The notes below the pieces were generated by a model. That model was not told where the DNA came from, did no database searches, and saw only the letters and a list, made by a program, of their open reading frames with translations. From the NCBI RefSeq assembly GCF_006120725.1, contig NZ_SWMU01000001.1, forward strand, positions 434,001 to 498,000: a stretch of DNA of 64,000 nucleotides, in the 5' to 3' direction. The position numbers were made by a program, and so were the translations under genes. Position 1 is the stretch's first letter. The number at the start of each line of letters is the position of its first letter. Below, in pieces: positions 28,170 to 37,658 of the stretch. The stretch is from Mesohalobacter halotolerans (GTDB lineage: Bacteria; Bacteroidota; Bacteroidia; Flavobacteriales; Flavobacteriaceae).

Positions 28170-29171
28170 TTGAACTTGGTTAAGATTGGAGACATAGCAC
28201 TAAACGATTTTCCACTACTTCTTGCCCCGATGGAAGACGTTAGTGACCCGCCATTTAGAGCACTATGCAAAGAAAACGGCGCAGATGTTGTTTATACTGA
28301 GTTTATTTCCTCTGAAGGTTTAATTAGAGATGCTGCCAAAAGCGTGATTAAGCTTGATATTTATGAAAAAGAAAGACCAGTAGGGATACAAATTTTTGGT
28401 GCTGACAAAGAAGCAATGCTAAAATCTGTAGAGATTGTTGAAAAGACAAAACCGGACATTATTGATATCAATTTTGGCTGCCCAGTCAAAAAAGTGGTCT
28501 CCAAAGGTGCTGGTGCTGGAATATTAAAGGACATCGACCTCATGGTTTCTCTAACTGAAGCTATGGTCAAGCACACTGATTTGCCCGTAACCGTAAAAAC
28601 CCGTTTAGGTTGGGATCACGATTCTATCAAAATAGTAGAAGTAGCCGAAAGATTACAAGATGTCGGTTGTCAAGCCATTTCAATTCACGGTCGTACCCGA
28701 GCCCAAATGTATAAAGGTGATGCCGATTGGGCCCCAATTGCAGAGGTAAAAAACAATCCTAGAATGCATATTCCAGTGTTTGGAAACGGTGATGTCAATA
28801 CACCAGAACGCGCTGTTGAGATGCGCGACCGCTATGGTCTTGACGGCGCTATGATTGGGCGAGCTTCTATCGGATATCCCTGGTTTTTTAATGAGGTGAA
28901 ACATTTTTTTAAAACAGGTGAACACCTTCCGGCACCGGATATTTCAGAAAGAGTCGATGTGGCTAAAAGGCATTTGCAAATGTCTGTCGATTGGAAAGGA
29001 GAGAAACTTGGTATTCTTGAAACCCGTAGGCATTACACCAATTATTTTAGAGGAATTCCCAATTTTAAGCCTTACAGAAAAACTTTAGTGACTTCAGATA
29101 ACCTCAATGAAATTTACGACACATTAGATACAATTAAAGAAGTATTTGCTGAAACTGTTTTCTTAGTTTAA
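28170..29171 (+). CDS. dusB: tRNA-dihydrouridine synthase B
   Basis: An FMN enzyme that reduces uridines in the tRNA D-loop. The 333-residue protein has the TIM-barrel blocks L-A-P-M-E-D-V-S-D-P-P-F, D-I-N-F-G-C104-P-V-K-K with the proton-donor cysteine, K-T-R-L-G-W and H-G-R-T-R-A-Q-M-Y. The first ATG is too late (at the A-P-M-E motif) and an in-frame stop lies 24 bases upstream, so TTG 28170 (or TTG 28176) must be used. It is convergent with the next gene, 5 bases apart. Confidence 0.95.
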   Translation: MNLVKIGDIALNDFPLLLAPMEDVSDPPFRALCKENGADVVYTEFISSEGLIRDAAKSVIKLDIYEKERPVGIQIFGADKEAMLKSVEIVEKTKPDIIDINFGCPVKKVVSKGAGAGILKDIDLMVSLTEAMVKHTDLPVTVKTRLGWDHDSIKIVEVAERLQDVGCQAISIHGRTRAQMYKGDADWAPIAEVKNNPRMHIPVFGNGDVNTPERAVEMRDRYGLDGAMIGRASIGYPWFFNEVKHFFKTGEHLPAPDISERVDVAKRHLQMSVDWKGEKLGILETRRHYTNYFRGIPNFKPYRKTLVTSDNLNEIYDTLDTIKEVFAETVFLV

Positions 29172-29176
29172 GTTTT

Positions 29177-30376
29177 TCAGACAAGTTTTGCGGCTCTTGA
29201 AGAGGCTATTTTTGAAGCAACAATGCCCAAACTTAGGGTTGTTATTAAAACAATAATTAATGTCAAAACACTCCATTTGACGGGATAGGCTAGGGAAGAA
29301 GTGATATAAACTAAACTATATTTGAGTTGTAAAAATACTAAGACAGAGCCAAAAATTATACCTATTATAGAACCTGCAGCTGTACTGAGTAAACCTTGTA
29401 TAAAAAATATACTATTGATTTGACTTCTATTTGCACCCAAATAGGAAAGGGTTTTTATGTTTTCTTTTTTGTCTATAATGGCCATAATTACAGCACCGAT
29501 CAAATTAAAGAGCGCTATGATGACAACCAGTGTACTGATGAGGTAAACCATTAAATTTTCTGTATTTAACATTTTGTAGAGCTCATCGTTAAGCTGTAAA
29601 CGTGTTTTGATATTGATGGATTGTTCAGAAAAAATTTGACGAATTTGCTGTTTCAACTGTTTGAAATCTGCATTTTCATCTGTAGCCAACTCTATCCCTG
29701 AAAATTCATTGTCTCGATAATTCAATAATTCTCTGGCCAAGTTAAGTTGACTGAAAACATAAGTATTGTTATATTCTTCTGAAATCCCAAAAATACCTCT
29801 TACCCGACTGGGTATTTTAGTAAAAGCATCCTGCGGATTCATGATTTGCCCTTTGCCAGGCTTTGGCACAATAAAATCTAAATAGTTACTTTGATCTAAT
29901 ATGCCAACAGACAATCTCCGGCTAAGTCCATTGCCTAAAACAACCTGATAAGGGTAATTTGTATTGAGCCACTGACCTAGAAAAACATTGGCTTTGAGTT
30001 GATTTACTTTGACGTAATTGCTATCTACAGCCTTGAGAATTGCTGGTAAATTTTTATCTTTAAAATTTAATAAAGTCTTTTCTTCTATCACCTTTGAAGC
30101 TTGACTAATTCCATCAAGTTGAAGTAAAGCTCCCATATCTTTTTCAGTAACCAAAAGACGTTTACTCTCTACCGGTAATATTTTTAAATCTGGATCGTAT
30201 TGGTTGGCAAAACTCAGGCTAAACTCTTTGAGACCACCAAAAGCTGATAAGACGACAAAAAGCGCTAAAGAGGTCCCAAAGATGCCTATTAAAGCTAAAT
30301 AACTGATAATATTAATTGCATTATTTTTGCTTTTGCTTAGAAAATAACGTTTAGCAATATAAAAGGAAAATTTCAA
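29177..30376 (-). CDS. LolC/LolE-type ABC transporter permease
   Basis: A 399-residue inner-membrane protein with the lipoprotein-release topology: one N-terminal helix (about 20-45), a large periplasmic domain and three C-terminal FtsX-type helices (N-L-I-G-A-V-I-M-A-I-I-D-K-K-E-N, L-G-A-N-R-S-Q-I). It begins F-Y-I-A-K-R-Y-F, the usual LolC/E start. The family extracts lipoproteins from the inner membrane with an ATPase not found nearby. TTG 30376 overlaps the rbfA stop (TTGA), indicating coupled translation. Confidence 0.88.
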   Translation of the reverse strand: MKFSFYIAKRYFLSKSKNNAINIISYLALIGIFGTSLALFVVLSAFGGLKEFSLSFANQYDPDLKILPVESKRLLVTEKDMGALLQLDGISQASKVIEEKTLLNFKDKNLPAILKAVDSNYVKVNQLKANVFLGQWLNTNYPYQVVLGNGLSRRLSVGILDQSNYLDFIVPKPGKGQIMNPQDAFTKIPSRVRGIFGISEEYNNTYVFSQLNLARELLNYRDNEFSGIELATDENADFKQLKQQIRQIFSEQSINIKTRLQLNDELYKMLNTENLMVYLISTLVVIIALFNLIGAVIMAIIDKKENIKTLSYLGANRSQINSIFFIQGLLSTAAGSIIGIIFGSVLVFLQLKYSLVYITSSLAYPVKWSVLTLIIVLITTLSLGIVASKIASSRAAKLV

Positions 30377-30765
30377 GACTTTTTACGTTTATTAAGAAGG
30401 TCTGGGTTTTTGATAGGATTGTCTTTTCCTTTAAAGGCATCCTCGACTTCACTTACATAAGCTGCAGTATCATCATGGAAAAAACGAATTTCAGGCACTC
30501 GCCTCAATTGATTTTTTGTACGTAAAGCCAATTGGTGTTTAATGACATTAGACAACCCTTTGATTTCTTTCATAATTATGGGGGTTTTATCTTCAGGGAA
30601 AACACTCAAATAAGCTCTTGCCTCAAGCATATCTGGAGTGACTTTGACTTTAGTCACGCTGATAATCAAATTTTTTTGTCCAGTTTTTCTCAGACTCTCT
30701 TGTATGATTTCAGCAAGATCTTTTTGAATAATTTGACTTATCTTTTGTTGTCTTTGACTTTCCAT
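30373..30765 (-). CDS. rbfA: Ribosome-binding factor A
   Basis: A 130-residue 30S maturation factor with a KH-like fold: an E-S-Q-R-Q-Q-K-I-S-Q-I-I-Q-K-D-L-A-E-I-I start, V-T-K-V-K-V-T-P-D-M-L-E-A-R-A-Y-L-S-V-F and R-R-V-P-E-I-R-F-F-H-D-D. The ATG is only 4 bases from a -7 promoter box, so its mRNA may be leaderless. It overlaps the downstream permease gene by 4 bases. Confidence 0.95.
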   Translation of the reverse strand: MESQRQQKISQIIQKDLAEIIQESLRKTGQKNLIISVTKVKVTPDMLEARAYLSVFPEDKTPIIMKEIKGLSNVIKHQLALRTKNQLRRVPEIRFFHDDTAAYVSEVEDAFKGKDNPIKNPDLLNKRKKS

Positions 30766-30769
30766 AGTG

Positions 30770-30777
30770 CAAAATTA
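30770..30777 (-). promoter_or_regulatory. -7 box of rbfA, very close to the start codon
   Basis: TAATTTTG on the minus strand ends 4 bases before the ATG at 30765. If used, transcription starts at or next to the A of the start codon. Confidence 0.5.
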
Positions 30778-30833
30778 AGCTTTTTTTAGACAATAGAATT
30801 TCTATACTACATGACTTTGAAACCACTTTATGA

Positions 30834-32039
30834 CTACATCTTATAAATCCATTCGGCAGGATTTTGAGTTTTACTATTTTTATAGATATAAAATCCTAAG
30901 GTTGTAGAACCATCAGTCAAATCTTGACCAATTGTACCTATAAATTGGTTGCGATTAACTTTATCACCTTTTCTAACATTCAATTCATCGATGTTTTTAT
31001 AAACACTTATGTATTGTCCATGACGAATCATCACGACTTTATAGGCATTGGGAATAACCATAATTTGACTGACTTCGCCATCAAAGATAGCTCTGGCTTT
31101 AGCACCTTGTTGAGTGTCAATGTGTACGCCTTCACTTTTGGTCATTACTGTTTTCACAACAGCGTGACGTCTTGTCCCGTAGGGTCGAGATAAAAACCCT
31201 GAGACAACCGGCCATGGCAGTTTCCCTTTATTATCTTCAAATTTACCCCCTAAAAGTTTAGCTTCTGGCGTCATTTTAAACCGACTACTTGAGCTGCTAC
31301 CCAACTTCTTGTTTTCTGCAGCGATAGCCTCACGGATCAATTTTTGAATGAGTTCATCAATTTCACTAATTTTTTCTTGCTTGCGTTCTAATTCCTTTTG
31401 GTATTGACCTTCCTTCTTGCGAATAGAAGCAATGAGTTCCTTTTCAGCAGCTTTGTCTTTATTGAGTTTTTCAATAGTTTGTCTGTTTTGGACTAGTAAT
31501 TTTTCTTTCGCTTTGCGCTGTTCAAACAATTTTTCATTTAACTCTTGAAGCGTTTTGGTTTGAATTTGGATTTCTTTGCCTTGCTGTCTCCGATGAGCTG
31601 CAAATTGTTTCATGTATTGCAGGCGTTTGTATGCTTGCAAAAAATTGTCAGAAGACAATAAAAACATGATACGATTTTGTTGGGACTTACTTTTATAAGC
31701 ATCTACAACCATTTGAGCATATTCTGCTTTAAGGGTTTTAAGCTGTGAGCGTAGTTTATCAATAGCCTGAGAGTTGGCATTAATTTCTCGAGATAGCATA
31801 TTGGCCTCTCTATTGTTGATGCGAACCAGTCTTTCTGCTGCAGCAATTCGTTGGTTTAAGGTTTGAACTTTTTCAATAACCGATTGTTTGCGGGATTGGC
31901 TTTGGTCTAAGTTGTTGTTGATCTGCTTGATTTGCTGCTCAATCTGTTGGCGCTCTTTTTCCAACTCTTTACGAGTTTGACCATAAGTTAATGTCCCATA
32001 AAGGCTAAAGACAATCAGCAAAAAAAGATATGGCTTCAT
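30834..32039 (-). CDS. EnvC-like murein hydrolase activator with a degenerate LytM domain
   Basis: A 401-residue exported protein: signal peptide (about 1-20, ending T-Y-G-Q), a long coiled coil (about 22-240, rich in Q/E/K) and a C-terminal LytM/M23 domain (about 275-401). The zinc ligands are missing: the H-x-G-x-D site reads E-G-V-H-I-D, H-x-H reads L-G-F-Y, and the loop reads R-H-G-Q-Y-I-S-V-Y-K-N. That is the pattern of EnvC, which activates amidases rather than cutting peptidoglycan. Last gene of a four-gene envelope run starting at 35202. Confidence 0.88.
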   Translation of the reverse strand: MKPYLFLLIVFSLYGTLTYGQTRKELEKERQQIEQQIKQINNNLDQSQSRKQSVIEKVQTLNQRIAAAERLVRINNREANMLSREINANSQAIDKLRSQLKTLKAEYAQMVVDAYKSKSQQNRIMFLLSSDNFLQAYKRLQYMKQFAAHRRQQGKEIQIQTKTLQELNEKLFEQRKAKEKLLVQNRQTIEKLNKDKAAEKELIASIRKKEGQYQKELERKQEKISEIDELIQKLIREAIAAENKKLGSSSSSRFKMTPEAKLLGGKFEDNKGKLPWPVVSGFLSRPYGTRRHAVVKTVMTKSEGVHIDTQQGAKARAIFDGEVSQIMVIPNAYKVVMIRHGQYISVYKNIDELNVRKGDKVNRNQFIGTIGQDLTDGSTTLGFYIYKNSKTQNPAEWIYKM

Positions 32040-32042
32040 AAT

Positions 32043-32816
32043 TTAATTAAATTCAATTGGGGAATAATTATTTGGAAAACTAAAAGGAAACCTCAATTTG
32101 TCGTTCAGCTTGATGTTTTTGTAAGTCAATATGATTTGTATTTGATTTTCACGATCTCCTGCTAAAATTACAAATTCTTTAGGAAAAGAAGTGCCTTCTA
32201 CAATTTGATATGCATTGTAAACAACTTTGACTTGTTTATCATTCAGGCTTAAGGTTTGTTCTTTGACTTTAAAGGTTTTAGTATCCAAAAGTAAAACTTG
32301 AGTCAAACCCTCATCATAAGTCGTTATCATTTTAAAATATGGGTTTGCAGTTTCAAAATCGGTTTCAGAAATGTTGATATTTTTGAGCGCATGTCCTAAA
32401 AAAAGGTTTTGAATTTGATTATAATTTAATTCAAGCCCTAAAAACGCGCTAATCAACTCAAAGTTCCCATCAAAAAATGAGTTGTCTATTCGCTCATAGA
32501 ACTTCACTTTTTTGGGTGTTATCATCATTTTTGCCACTTGAATAAAACCTGCAAACTTTGCACTCATCCATAGGGTTTTATCTTTTTTAAATCTATAGCT
32601 TATGTTGACGTTTTGTCTTTGCTCATTATCTTGATAAACACCTTTTAAGCGTCCTCGCATAGTTTTAAATTGAGGTAAAGCGTTATTATAATTTTTGACA
32701 ATACCTTTTAAGGTTTCAGTTTTGAGATCTTTTTCTTTTAGTGCAGATTGACTTCCACCACAAGCAGATAAAATGACTACTGTTATCCAAACAACAAGAT
32801 AAGGTTTCTGGCTCAT
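32043..32816 (-). CDS. DUF4292 family lipoprotein
   Basis: A 257-residue lipoprotein with lipobox L-S-A-C followed by G-G-S. The mature part resembles LolA/LolB-type beta sheets: F-K-T-M-R-G-R-L-K-G-V-Y, S-Y-R-F-K-K-D-K-T-L-W-M-S, K-V-K-F-Y-E-R-I-D-N. DUF4292 proteins are widespread in flavobacteria next to EnvC-like genes; a role in carrying lipoproteins or lipid is plausible from the fold but unproven. ATG 32816 gives a proper signal peptide and avoids a 65-base overlap with the TPR gene that the longer reading would need. Confidence 0.82.
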   Translation of the reverse strand: MSQKPYLVVWITVVILSACGGSQSALKEKDLKTETLKGIVKNYNNALPQFKTMRGRLKGVYQDNEQRQNVNISYRFKKDKTLWMSAKFAGFIQVAKMMITPKKVKFYERIDNSFFDGNFELISAFLGLELNYNQIQNLFLGHALKNINISETDFETANPYFKMITTYDEGLTQVLLLDTKTFKVKEQTLSLNDKQVKVVYNAYQIVEGTSFPKEFVILAGDRENQIQIILTYKNIKLNDKLRFPFSFPNNYSPIEFN

Positions 32817-32820
32817 AGAT

Positions 32821-34191
32821 TTATTTAAGTTTTTCCCGAAGTTGCTTAACTTTTGCTTGATAAATTTTTGATTGTTCTTCTTCATTTAAAGCTGTATATA
32901 CACGTTGCAAACTGTCATAGAGTTGAAGCATCAAATTATTTTCTTCAAAAATGTATGATTCTGCTTCAAGTAAAACCGATTCTGCAGCCTTATATTGTGT
33001 TTGCTGAAGTAAAGCTTGGCCTTTTATTACCATAAAAACGGCCTGTGTTGGGAAAATTTCTAGCGCTTGTTCTGCGGTTACAATCGCCGCTGAAGGATTG
33101 TTGAGTTGAAGCTCTAACACACTTATGTATTTTAAAATTTGAAAATCCTGAGGGTTTTGAGTGAGTGCTTTTCTGAAATTTTTTAAGGCTAAAGGTTTAT
33201 CCTTTTCAAAATAAAACAAGCCCAGGTCTAAAAAACTGGCAGAATTTTCAGCTGTCTGAGAAGCCATATTTAAAACCTCAACAAATTGATTTTGATATTC
33301 AGGGTGTTCCTCTACATATGCTTTAATAGATTCTATTGCTTGAACTTTAAATTTTTTTTCTAAAAACCGATCAGACACAATAACTTCAAGCGCATCAAAT
33401 GCGTGTTGAACTTCATCTAATTTAAGATGAATTTGAGTCTTTAAAACATAAGCCCTTGTAAAACGAGGATGATCGATAAGTAAACTTTTAGAAGTTTCTA
33501 GGGCTCTTTGATATTGCTCATTTTGCATTAAAAATGTGGTCAACCTGTAAGCATTTAAAGGATTGTAAGGTTGTAATTTTATGCGTTTTTTGTAGTATTT
33601 TATAGCCTCTTCAGGTTTGTTGTAGGTTTCAAAAATTACTTCTCTTAACTTATCTTTATACGGGTCGAATCCTTCTTTGTCTTCTGCTAAAGACAAAGCG
33701 TCTAATGCTTTTGAATATTGTTTTGTAATCAAATAAAGGTTGGCCAGAACCTTAAAATAATCTGGATTTTTTTGAGCTAACTCTCGAGCTAGTTGTATCG
33801 CTTTATTGTAGTCTTTTTGTTGTTCATAAACTTTAAACAGTGCTTCGCGAATAGCATAATCATCAGGTTTTAATTGGTCTGCCTGTTTTAAATGCTCTAA
33901 AGCTGAACTGTACTGTTCTAGATCAAAATAATTGAGTCCCAATTGAAAATAAATAACAGCTTTATCAGGATGACTGTTTTTTAGCGATTCTAAAACCTCA
34001 GTAGCCTTTTCATAATTTTCTATACCGCGTTCCGATAGGGCTTTAAAAAATTGAGTTTGAAATTCGCTATTATGATCAGAATTTGTGATGCTGTCCTGAG
34101 GCTCAAGGTCTTGTTCTATTTGAGCATTTAACACTTGAGTATAGATAAATCCCAAAACATAAAACAGATATGTCAATAATTTGAAGTTCAT
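32821..34191 (-). CDS. Exported TPR protein
   Basis: A 456-residue protein with a signal peptide (about 1-24, ending V-L-N-A-Q) and roughly ten tetratricopeptide units (A-V-I-Y-F-Q-L-G-L-N-Y-F-D-L-E-Q-Y-S-S-A-L-E-H is a clear one near 75-97). Probably a periplasmic or outer-membrane scaffold; no lipobox. It follows the nucleotidyltransferase without a gap and precedes the DUF4292 lipoprotein by 4 bases, so the four genes work as one transcript. Confidence 0.85.
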   Translation of the reverse strand: MNFKLLTYLFYVLGFIYTQVLNAQIEQDLEPQDSITNSDHNSEFQTQFFKALSERGIENYEKATEVLESLKNSHPDKAVIYFQLGLNYFDLEQYSSALEHLKQADQLKPDDYAIREALFKVYEQQKDYNKAIQLARELAQKNPDYFKVLANLYLITKQYSKALDALSLAEDKEGFDPYKDKLREVIFETYNKPEEAIKYYKKRIKLQPYNPLNAYRLTTFLMQNEQYQRALETSKSLLIDHPRFTRAYVLKTQIHLKLDEVQHAFDALEVIVSDRFLEKKFKVQAIESIKAYVEEHPEYQNQFVEVLNMASQTAENSASFLDLGLFYFEKDKPLALKNFRKALTQNPQDFQILKYISVLELQLNNPSAAIVTAEQALEIFPTQAVFMVIKGQALLQQTQYKAAESVLLEAESYIFEENNLMLQLYDSLQRVYTALNEEEQSKIYQAKVKQLREKLK

Positions 34192-35202
34192 TTATTCTAA
34201 AACAGAGTAGTCGCCAATGCTGATGCTTGTAAAATTGCCGTCAAATTTGACAAAATTTCCTATCATAGCATTATCGAGATTAGCATTTTTAATCTCGGCT
34301 TGTTCTTGAATTAAGCTGTTTTTTATCGTGCTATCTTTTACTACCGTGCCTTTTCCTAAAGATACATGCGGACCGATTTTGGCATTGATGAGTTTGACAT
34401 CATCGGCGATAAAACAAGGTTCAGTAATTTCAGAATTATGAATTTCAACCTGATCTGAAATCAGTTTTTCTTCACTATTTTTCAAATGTTCTAAAGTGCG
34501 CTTGTTGGTTTCTACCGTTACAGTTTTATTGCCGCAATCCATCCATTCATCAACTTTACCAGGTTTGAAGATGATGCCGTTGGCTTTCATTTTTTCAATA
34601 CCATCATTGATTTGATACTCGCCACCACGAATGATATTTTCGTCTAAAACACGTTGCAACTGCTCTTTTAAAATACCGACATCCTTAAAGTAATAGATGC
34701 CAATTACGGCCAAATCAGATTCAGGATGCTCGGGTTTTTCTACCAAATCCGTAATATGGCCTTTATCGTTGAGGTTAACGACACCAAAAGCTTTAGGATT
34801 GTCAACTTGCTTGACCCAAATCATGGCTTCGGTATTGTCTTCAATCGTAAAATCTGCCTTAAATAAAGTGTCAGCATAAGCAACAACTGCTGGTCCACTT
34901 AGAGAAGGTTCGGCGCTCATAATGGCATGACCTGTGCCAAGAGGTTGGTCTTGTATGTAAATACTTGCTTTAGCCTTTAAGCCGGTCGCTATGTTTTTTA
35001 GTTGTTCTTCAACGGCTTCACCAAAATCTTTGCCTATTACAAACGCTACTTCTTCGATGGGCTCATCAACGACCTTTGCAATATCTTCAACCAAGCGTTG
35101 CACAATAGGTTTTCCGGCAATAGGAATCAGTGGTTTTGGGACTGTCAAAGTATGAGGTCTAAGTCGCGAACCACGACCCGCCATGGGAACAATTATTTTC
35201 AT
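34192..35202 (-). CDS. Sugar-phosphate nucleotidyltransferase
   Basis: A 336-residue enzyme that would make an NDP-sugar from a sugar-1-phosphate. N-terminal Rossmann-like domain with I-V-P-M-A-G-R-G-S-R-L-R-P-H-T and P-K-P-L-I-P-I-A-G-K-P, the nucleotide-binding signature of the glucose-1-phosphate thymidylyl/uridylyl transferase superfamily; Y-A-D-T-L-F supplies the metal-binding Asp. The C-terminal part (about 250-336) has the isoleucine-rich left-handed beta-helix repeat of acyltransferase-like tails, without a visible catalytic His. The substrate cannot be named. First gene of the run to 30834. Confidence 0.88.
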   Translation of the reverse strand: MKIIVPMAGRGSRLRPHTLTVPKPLIPIAGKPIVQRLVEDIAKVVDEPIEEVAFVIGKDFGEAVEEQLKNIATGLKAKASIYIQDQPLGTGHAIMSAEPSLSGPAVVAYADTLFKADFTIEDNTEAMIWVKQVDNPKAFGVVNLNDKGHITDLVEKPEHPESDLAVIGIYYFKDVGILKEQLQRVLDENIIRGGEYQINDGIEKMKANGIIFKPGKVDEWMDCGNKTVTVETNKRTLEHLKNSEEKLISDQVEIHNSEITEPCFIADDVKLINAKIGPHVSLGKGTVVKDSTIKNSLIQEQAEIKNANLDNAMIGNFVKFDGNFTSISIGDYSVLE

Positions 35203-35227
35203 AAATGTATGTGTTTCAAAATTTTTT

Positions 35228-35235
35228 CAAAAGTA
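35228..35235 (-). promoter_or_regulatory. -7 box of the nucleotidyltransferase-TPR-DUF4292-EnvC operon
   Basis: TACTTTTG on the minus strand, 25 bases before the ATG at 35202. No clear -33 element. Confidence 0.45.
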
Positions 35236-35483
35236 AGAATTTAAGTTTTGAATGCAGTTTATCCTTTTAAAATTGAGGTAAAAATATTGAAATTAGTACC
35301 TGACTAGAGTTATACAATTAAATTTATAAAATATCCCTATTTCTTTGTGAATCAAAAAGACAACCTAAATTATAAGTAAGAAACAGTAATCTCTATCATC
35401 GCTTAGCTGCTCTTTAACAAACTATTATGTGAAATCTATAAGCTTAAAATTTTAATTTGGCTTAAATTGTCCTTTTGATTTCA
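35236..35483. other. AT-rich gene-free stretch between divergent genes
   Basis: About 250 bases between the promoter boxes of two divergent units. I see no coding frame, RNA gene or strong hairpin in it. Confidence 0.5.
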
Positions 35484-35491
35484 TAATTTTG
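35484..35491 (+). promoter_or_regulatory. -7 box of the tail-specific protease gene
   Basis: TAATTTTG, 21 bases before ATG 35513. It overlaps the only upstream alternative start (TTG 35489), which supports 35513 as the start. TTG triplets upstream lie at 14 and 24 bases, neither ideal. Confidence 0.45.
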
Positions 35492-35512
35492 AAACGAGTA
35501 AAAAACACTCTC

Positions 35513-37654
35513 ATGAAAAATAAATTTGCATTATTGTGTATTGCTGTACTTTTAGCCGTTAGTTCGTGCAGCTTTACTACAAAAAAGTTTGATACAGAAG
35601 GTTCTGATAAAGACAAAATTTTAATTGAGCTCATTACTTACGTCATAGACCAAGGGCATTACGATAAGCGTAAAATAGACAATGGCTTTTCAAAAAATGT
35701 TTACAAAGAATTTATTGAAAGTCTTGACCCTATGAAGCGTCATTTTACGCAAAAAGACCTCAAAGATTTTGATGAGTACAAAACGAAAATTGATGATCAA
35801 ATCCTAGAAAAAGACATCAGCTTTTTCAATTTGGTTTACAACCGCTATCAAGAACGTTTAGAAGATACAAAACAATTTTACGGTTCTATTTTAAACGAAG
35901 ATTTTGACCTCAATTCAGAGGATTACATCAATACGGATTATGAAAATTTAGATTTTGTCAAAAACACGAAAGCATTAAAAGAACGCTGGAAAAAACAATT
36001 ACAATTTTCCATTTTATCTAATTATTATTCGGCATTTGAAACTCAAAATGCACAAGCTAAAGAAAGCGATACGATTGAGATAAAATCTACAGACGAACTT
36101 AAAAAAGAGGCGATTGATCTAACGCGAGAATCTATTGAGAGATACTTTTCAAACTCTGAAGATTTAAGGCGTGAAGATTGGTTTAACTTATACCTCAACA
36201 CTGTTGTTTCTCAGTTTGATCCGCATACTGGTTATTTAGCGCCAAGAGATAAAGACCGTTTTGATATTTCTATGTCAGGTAAACTAGAAGGTATTGGTGC
36301 CAGGCTTCAAAAGTTAAGAGATAACGTCAAAATTGTTGAAATTATATCTGGTGGTCCTGCTTGGAGAGGTAAAGAATTGGAAGTAGGCGACTTAATCATG
36401 AAAGTTAAACAGGAAGACGAAAAACAGCCTGTTAATATTACTGGAATGCGTTTAGACGATGCTGTAGAGCTCATCAAAGGGCCAAAAGGGACTAAGGTAA
36501 CCTTAACTGTTAAAAAAGTAGATGGCACATTTGAAAATATTACCCTTGTAAGAGATGTGGTAGAAATTGAAGAAACTTATGCAAAATCGACACTTATTAA
36601 AAAAGATGATATAGAATTTGGGTTCATTAATCTACCTAAATTCTATTTTAACATGAATAATTATGGCGAGCGTAATGCCGCTTCTGATGTTGAAGAAGAA
36701 ATTAAAAAACTCAAAAAATCAGGTGTTCAAGGACTTGTCATAGACTTAAGAAATAATGGTGGTGGTTCTTTGTCTGCTGTAGTTGAAATGGCGGGTTTAT
36801 TTATAGATAAAGGTCCAGTAGTTCAAGTCAAAGATAAAGACGGTAACGTTGATGTATTAAAAGACAAAAAAAGCGGTACAATTTGGGACGGACCCCTTGT
36901 TATTTTGGTCAACGAACTCTCTGCGTCGGCTTCAGAAATCCTAGCTGCTGCGATGCAAGATTACAAACGCGCTGTTATTCTTGGTAGCCGCCAAACATAC
37001 GGTAAAGGGACTGTACAAAATGTTGCTAACCTCAACCGATGGATGCGTAATAATTCTCTTGGTGACATGGGCGCACTAAAGTTGACAACCCAAAAATTTT
37101 ATCGAATCAGTGGTGGTTCAACACAACTGAAAGGTGTAGAAAGTGACATCAGAGTTCCAGACCGCTATTCTTTTATAGATATTGGCGAAAGAGACTATGA
37201 CAATCCACTGCCTTATGATAAAATCAAAGAAGCAGATTATAAAGTTTGGTCAGGATACGAAGGACTGGATGACATCATAGCAGCCAGCCAAAAACGTATG
37301 GACACTCATCAACAAATTGCTTTAATTGAAGAACAGGCAAAGTGGATTAAAGCTCAAAGAGATAAAAACGAATTTCCACTTAACTTTCAAGCATACAAAC
37401 AATTAATGACCGAAAACGATGCAAAAGCCAAGAAGTTTGACTCGCTTAATGATTATAAAAACAGCTTAACTTTTAAATCTCTACCATCTGAAATTAAGGC
37501 ATTTGAATCTGATGAGGCTTTAAAAGACAAACGAGAAAATTGGCATAATAATTTGCAAAAAGATATTTATGTCGAAGAAGCCGTGTCTGTCTTGGAAGAT
37601 TTGAGACAACACACTAAAAATTTTAAATTAGCCGAGGCTTCAACACAAAACTAA
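35513..37654 (+). CDS. prc: Tail-specific (C-terminal processing) protease, S41A
   Basis: A 713-residue periplasmic lipoprotein protease (lipobox S-S-C) that degrades or trims proteins from their C-terminus. It has an N-terminal helical region, a PDZ domain (I-S-G-G-P-A-W-R-G-K-E-L-E-V-G-D-L) and the S41 core: catalytic S472 in L-S-A-S-A-S-E-I and K497 in T-Y-G-K-G-T, spaced 25 apart as in E. coli Prc. The C-terminal extension (about 600-713) is the Prc-type tail. The gene ends 4 bases before a DppC-like permease gene. Confidence 0.95.
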   Translation: MKNKFALLCIAVLLAVSSCSFTTKKFDTEGSDKDKILIELITYVIDQGHYDKRKIDNGFSKNVYKEFIESLDPMKRHFTQKDLKDFDEYKTKIDDQILEKDISFFNLVYNRYQERLEDTKQFYGSILNEDFDLNSEDYINTDYENLDFVKNTKALKERWKKQLQFSILSNYYSAFETQNAQAKESDTIEIKSTDELKKEAIDLTRESIERYFSNSEDLRREDWFNLYLNTVVSQFDPHTGYLAPRDKDRFDISMSGKLEGIGARLQKLRDNVKIVEIISGGPAWRGKELEVGDLIMKVKQEDEKQPVNITGMRLDDAVELIKGPKGTKVTLTVKKVDGTFENITLVRDVVEIEETYAKSTLIKKDDIEFGFINLPKFYFNMNNYGERNAASDVEEEIKKLKKSGVQGLVIDLRNNGGGSLSAVVEMAGLFIDKGPVVQVKDKDGNVDVLKDKKSGTIWDGPLVILVNELSASASEILAAAMQDYKRAVILGSRQTYGKGTVQNVANLNRWMRNNSLGDMGALKLTTQKFYRISGGSTQLKGVESDIRVPDRYSFIDIGERDYDNPLPYDKIKEADYKVWSGYEGLDDIIAASQKRMDTHQQIALIEEQAKWIKAQRDKNEFPLNFQAYKQLMTENDAKAKKFDSLNDYKNSLTFKSLPSEIKAFESDEALKDKRENWHNNLQKDIYVEEAVSVLEDLRQHTKNFKLAEASTQN

Positions 37655-37658
37655 TTTC

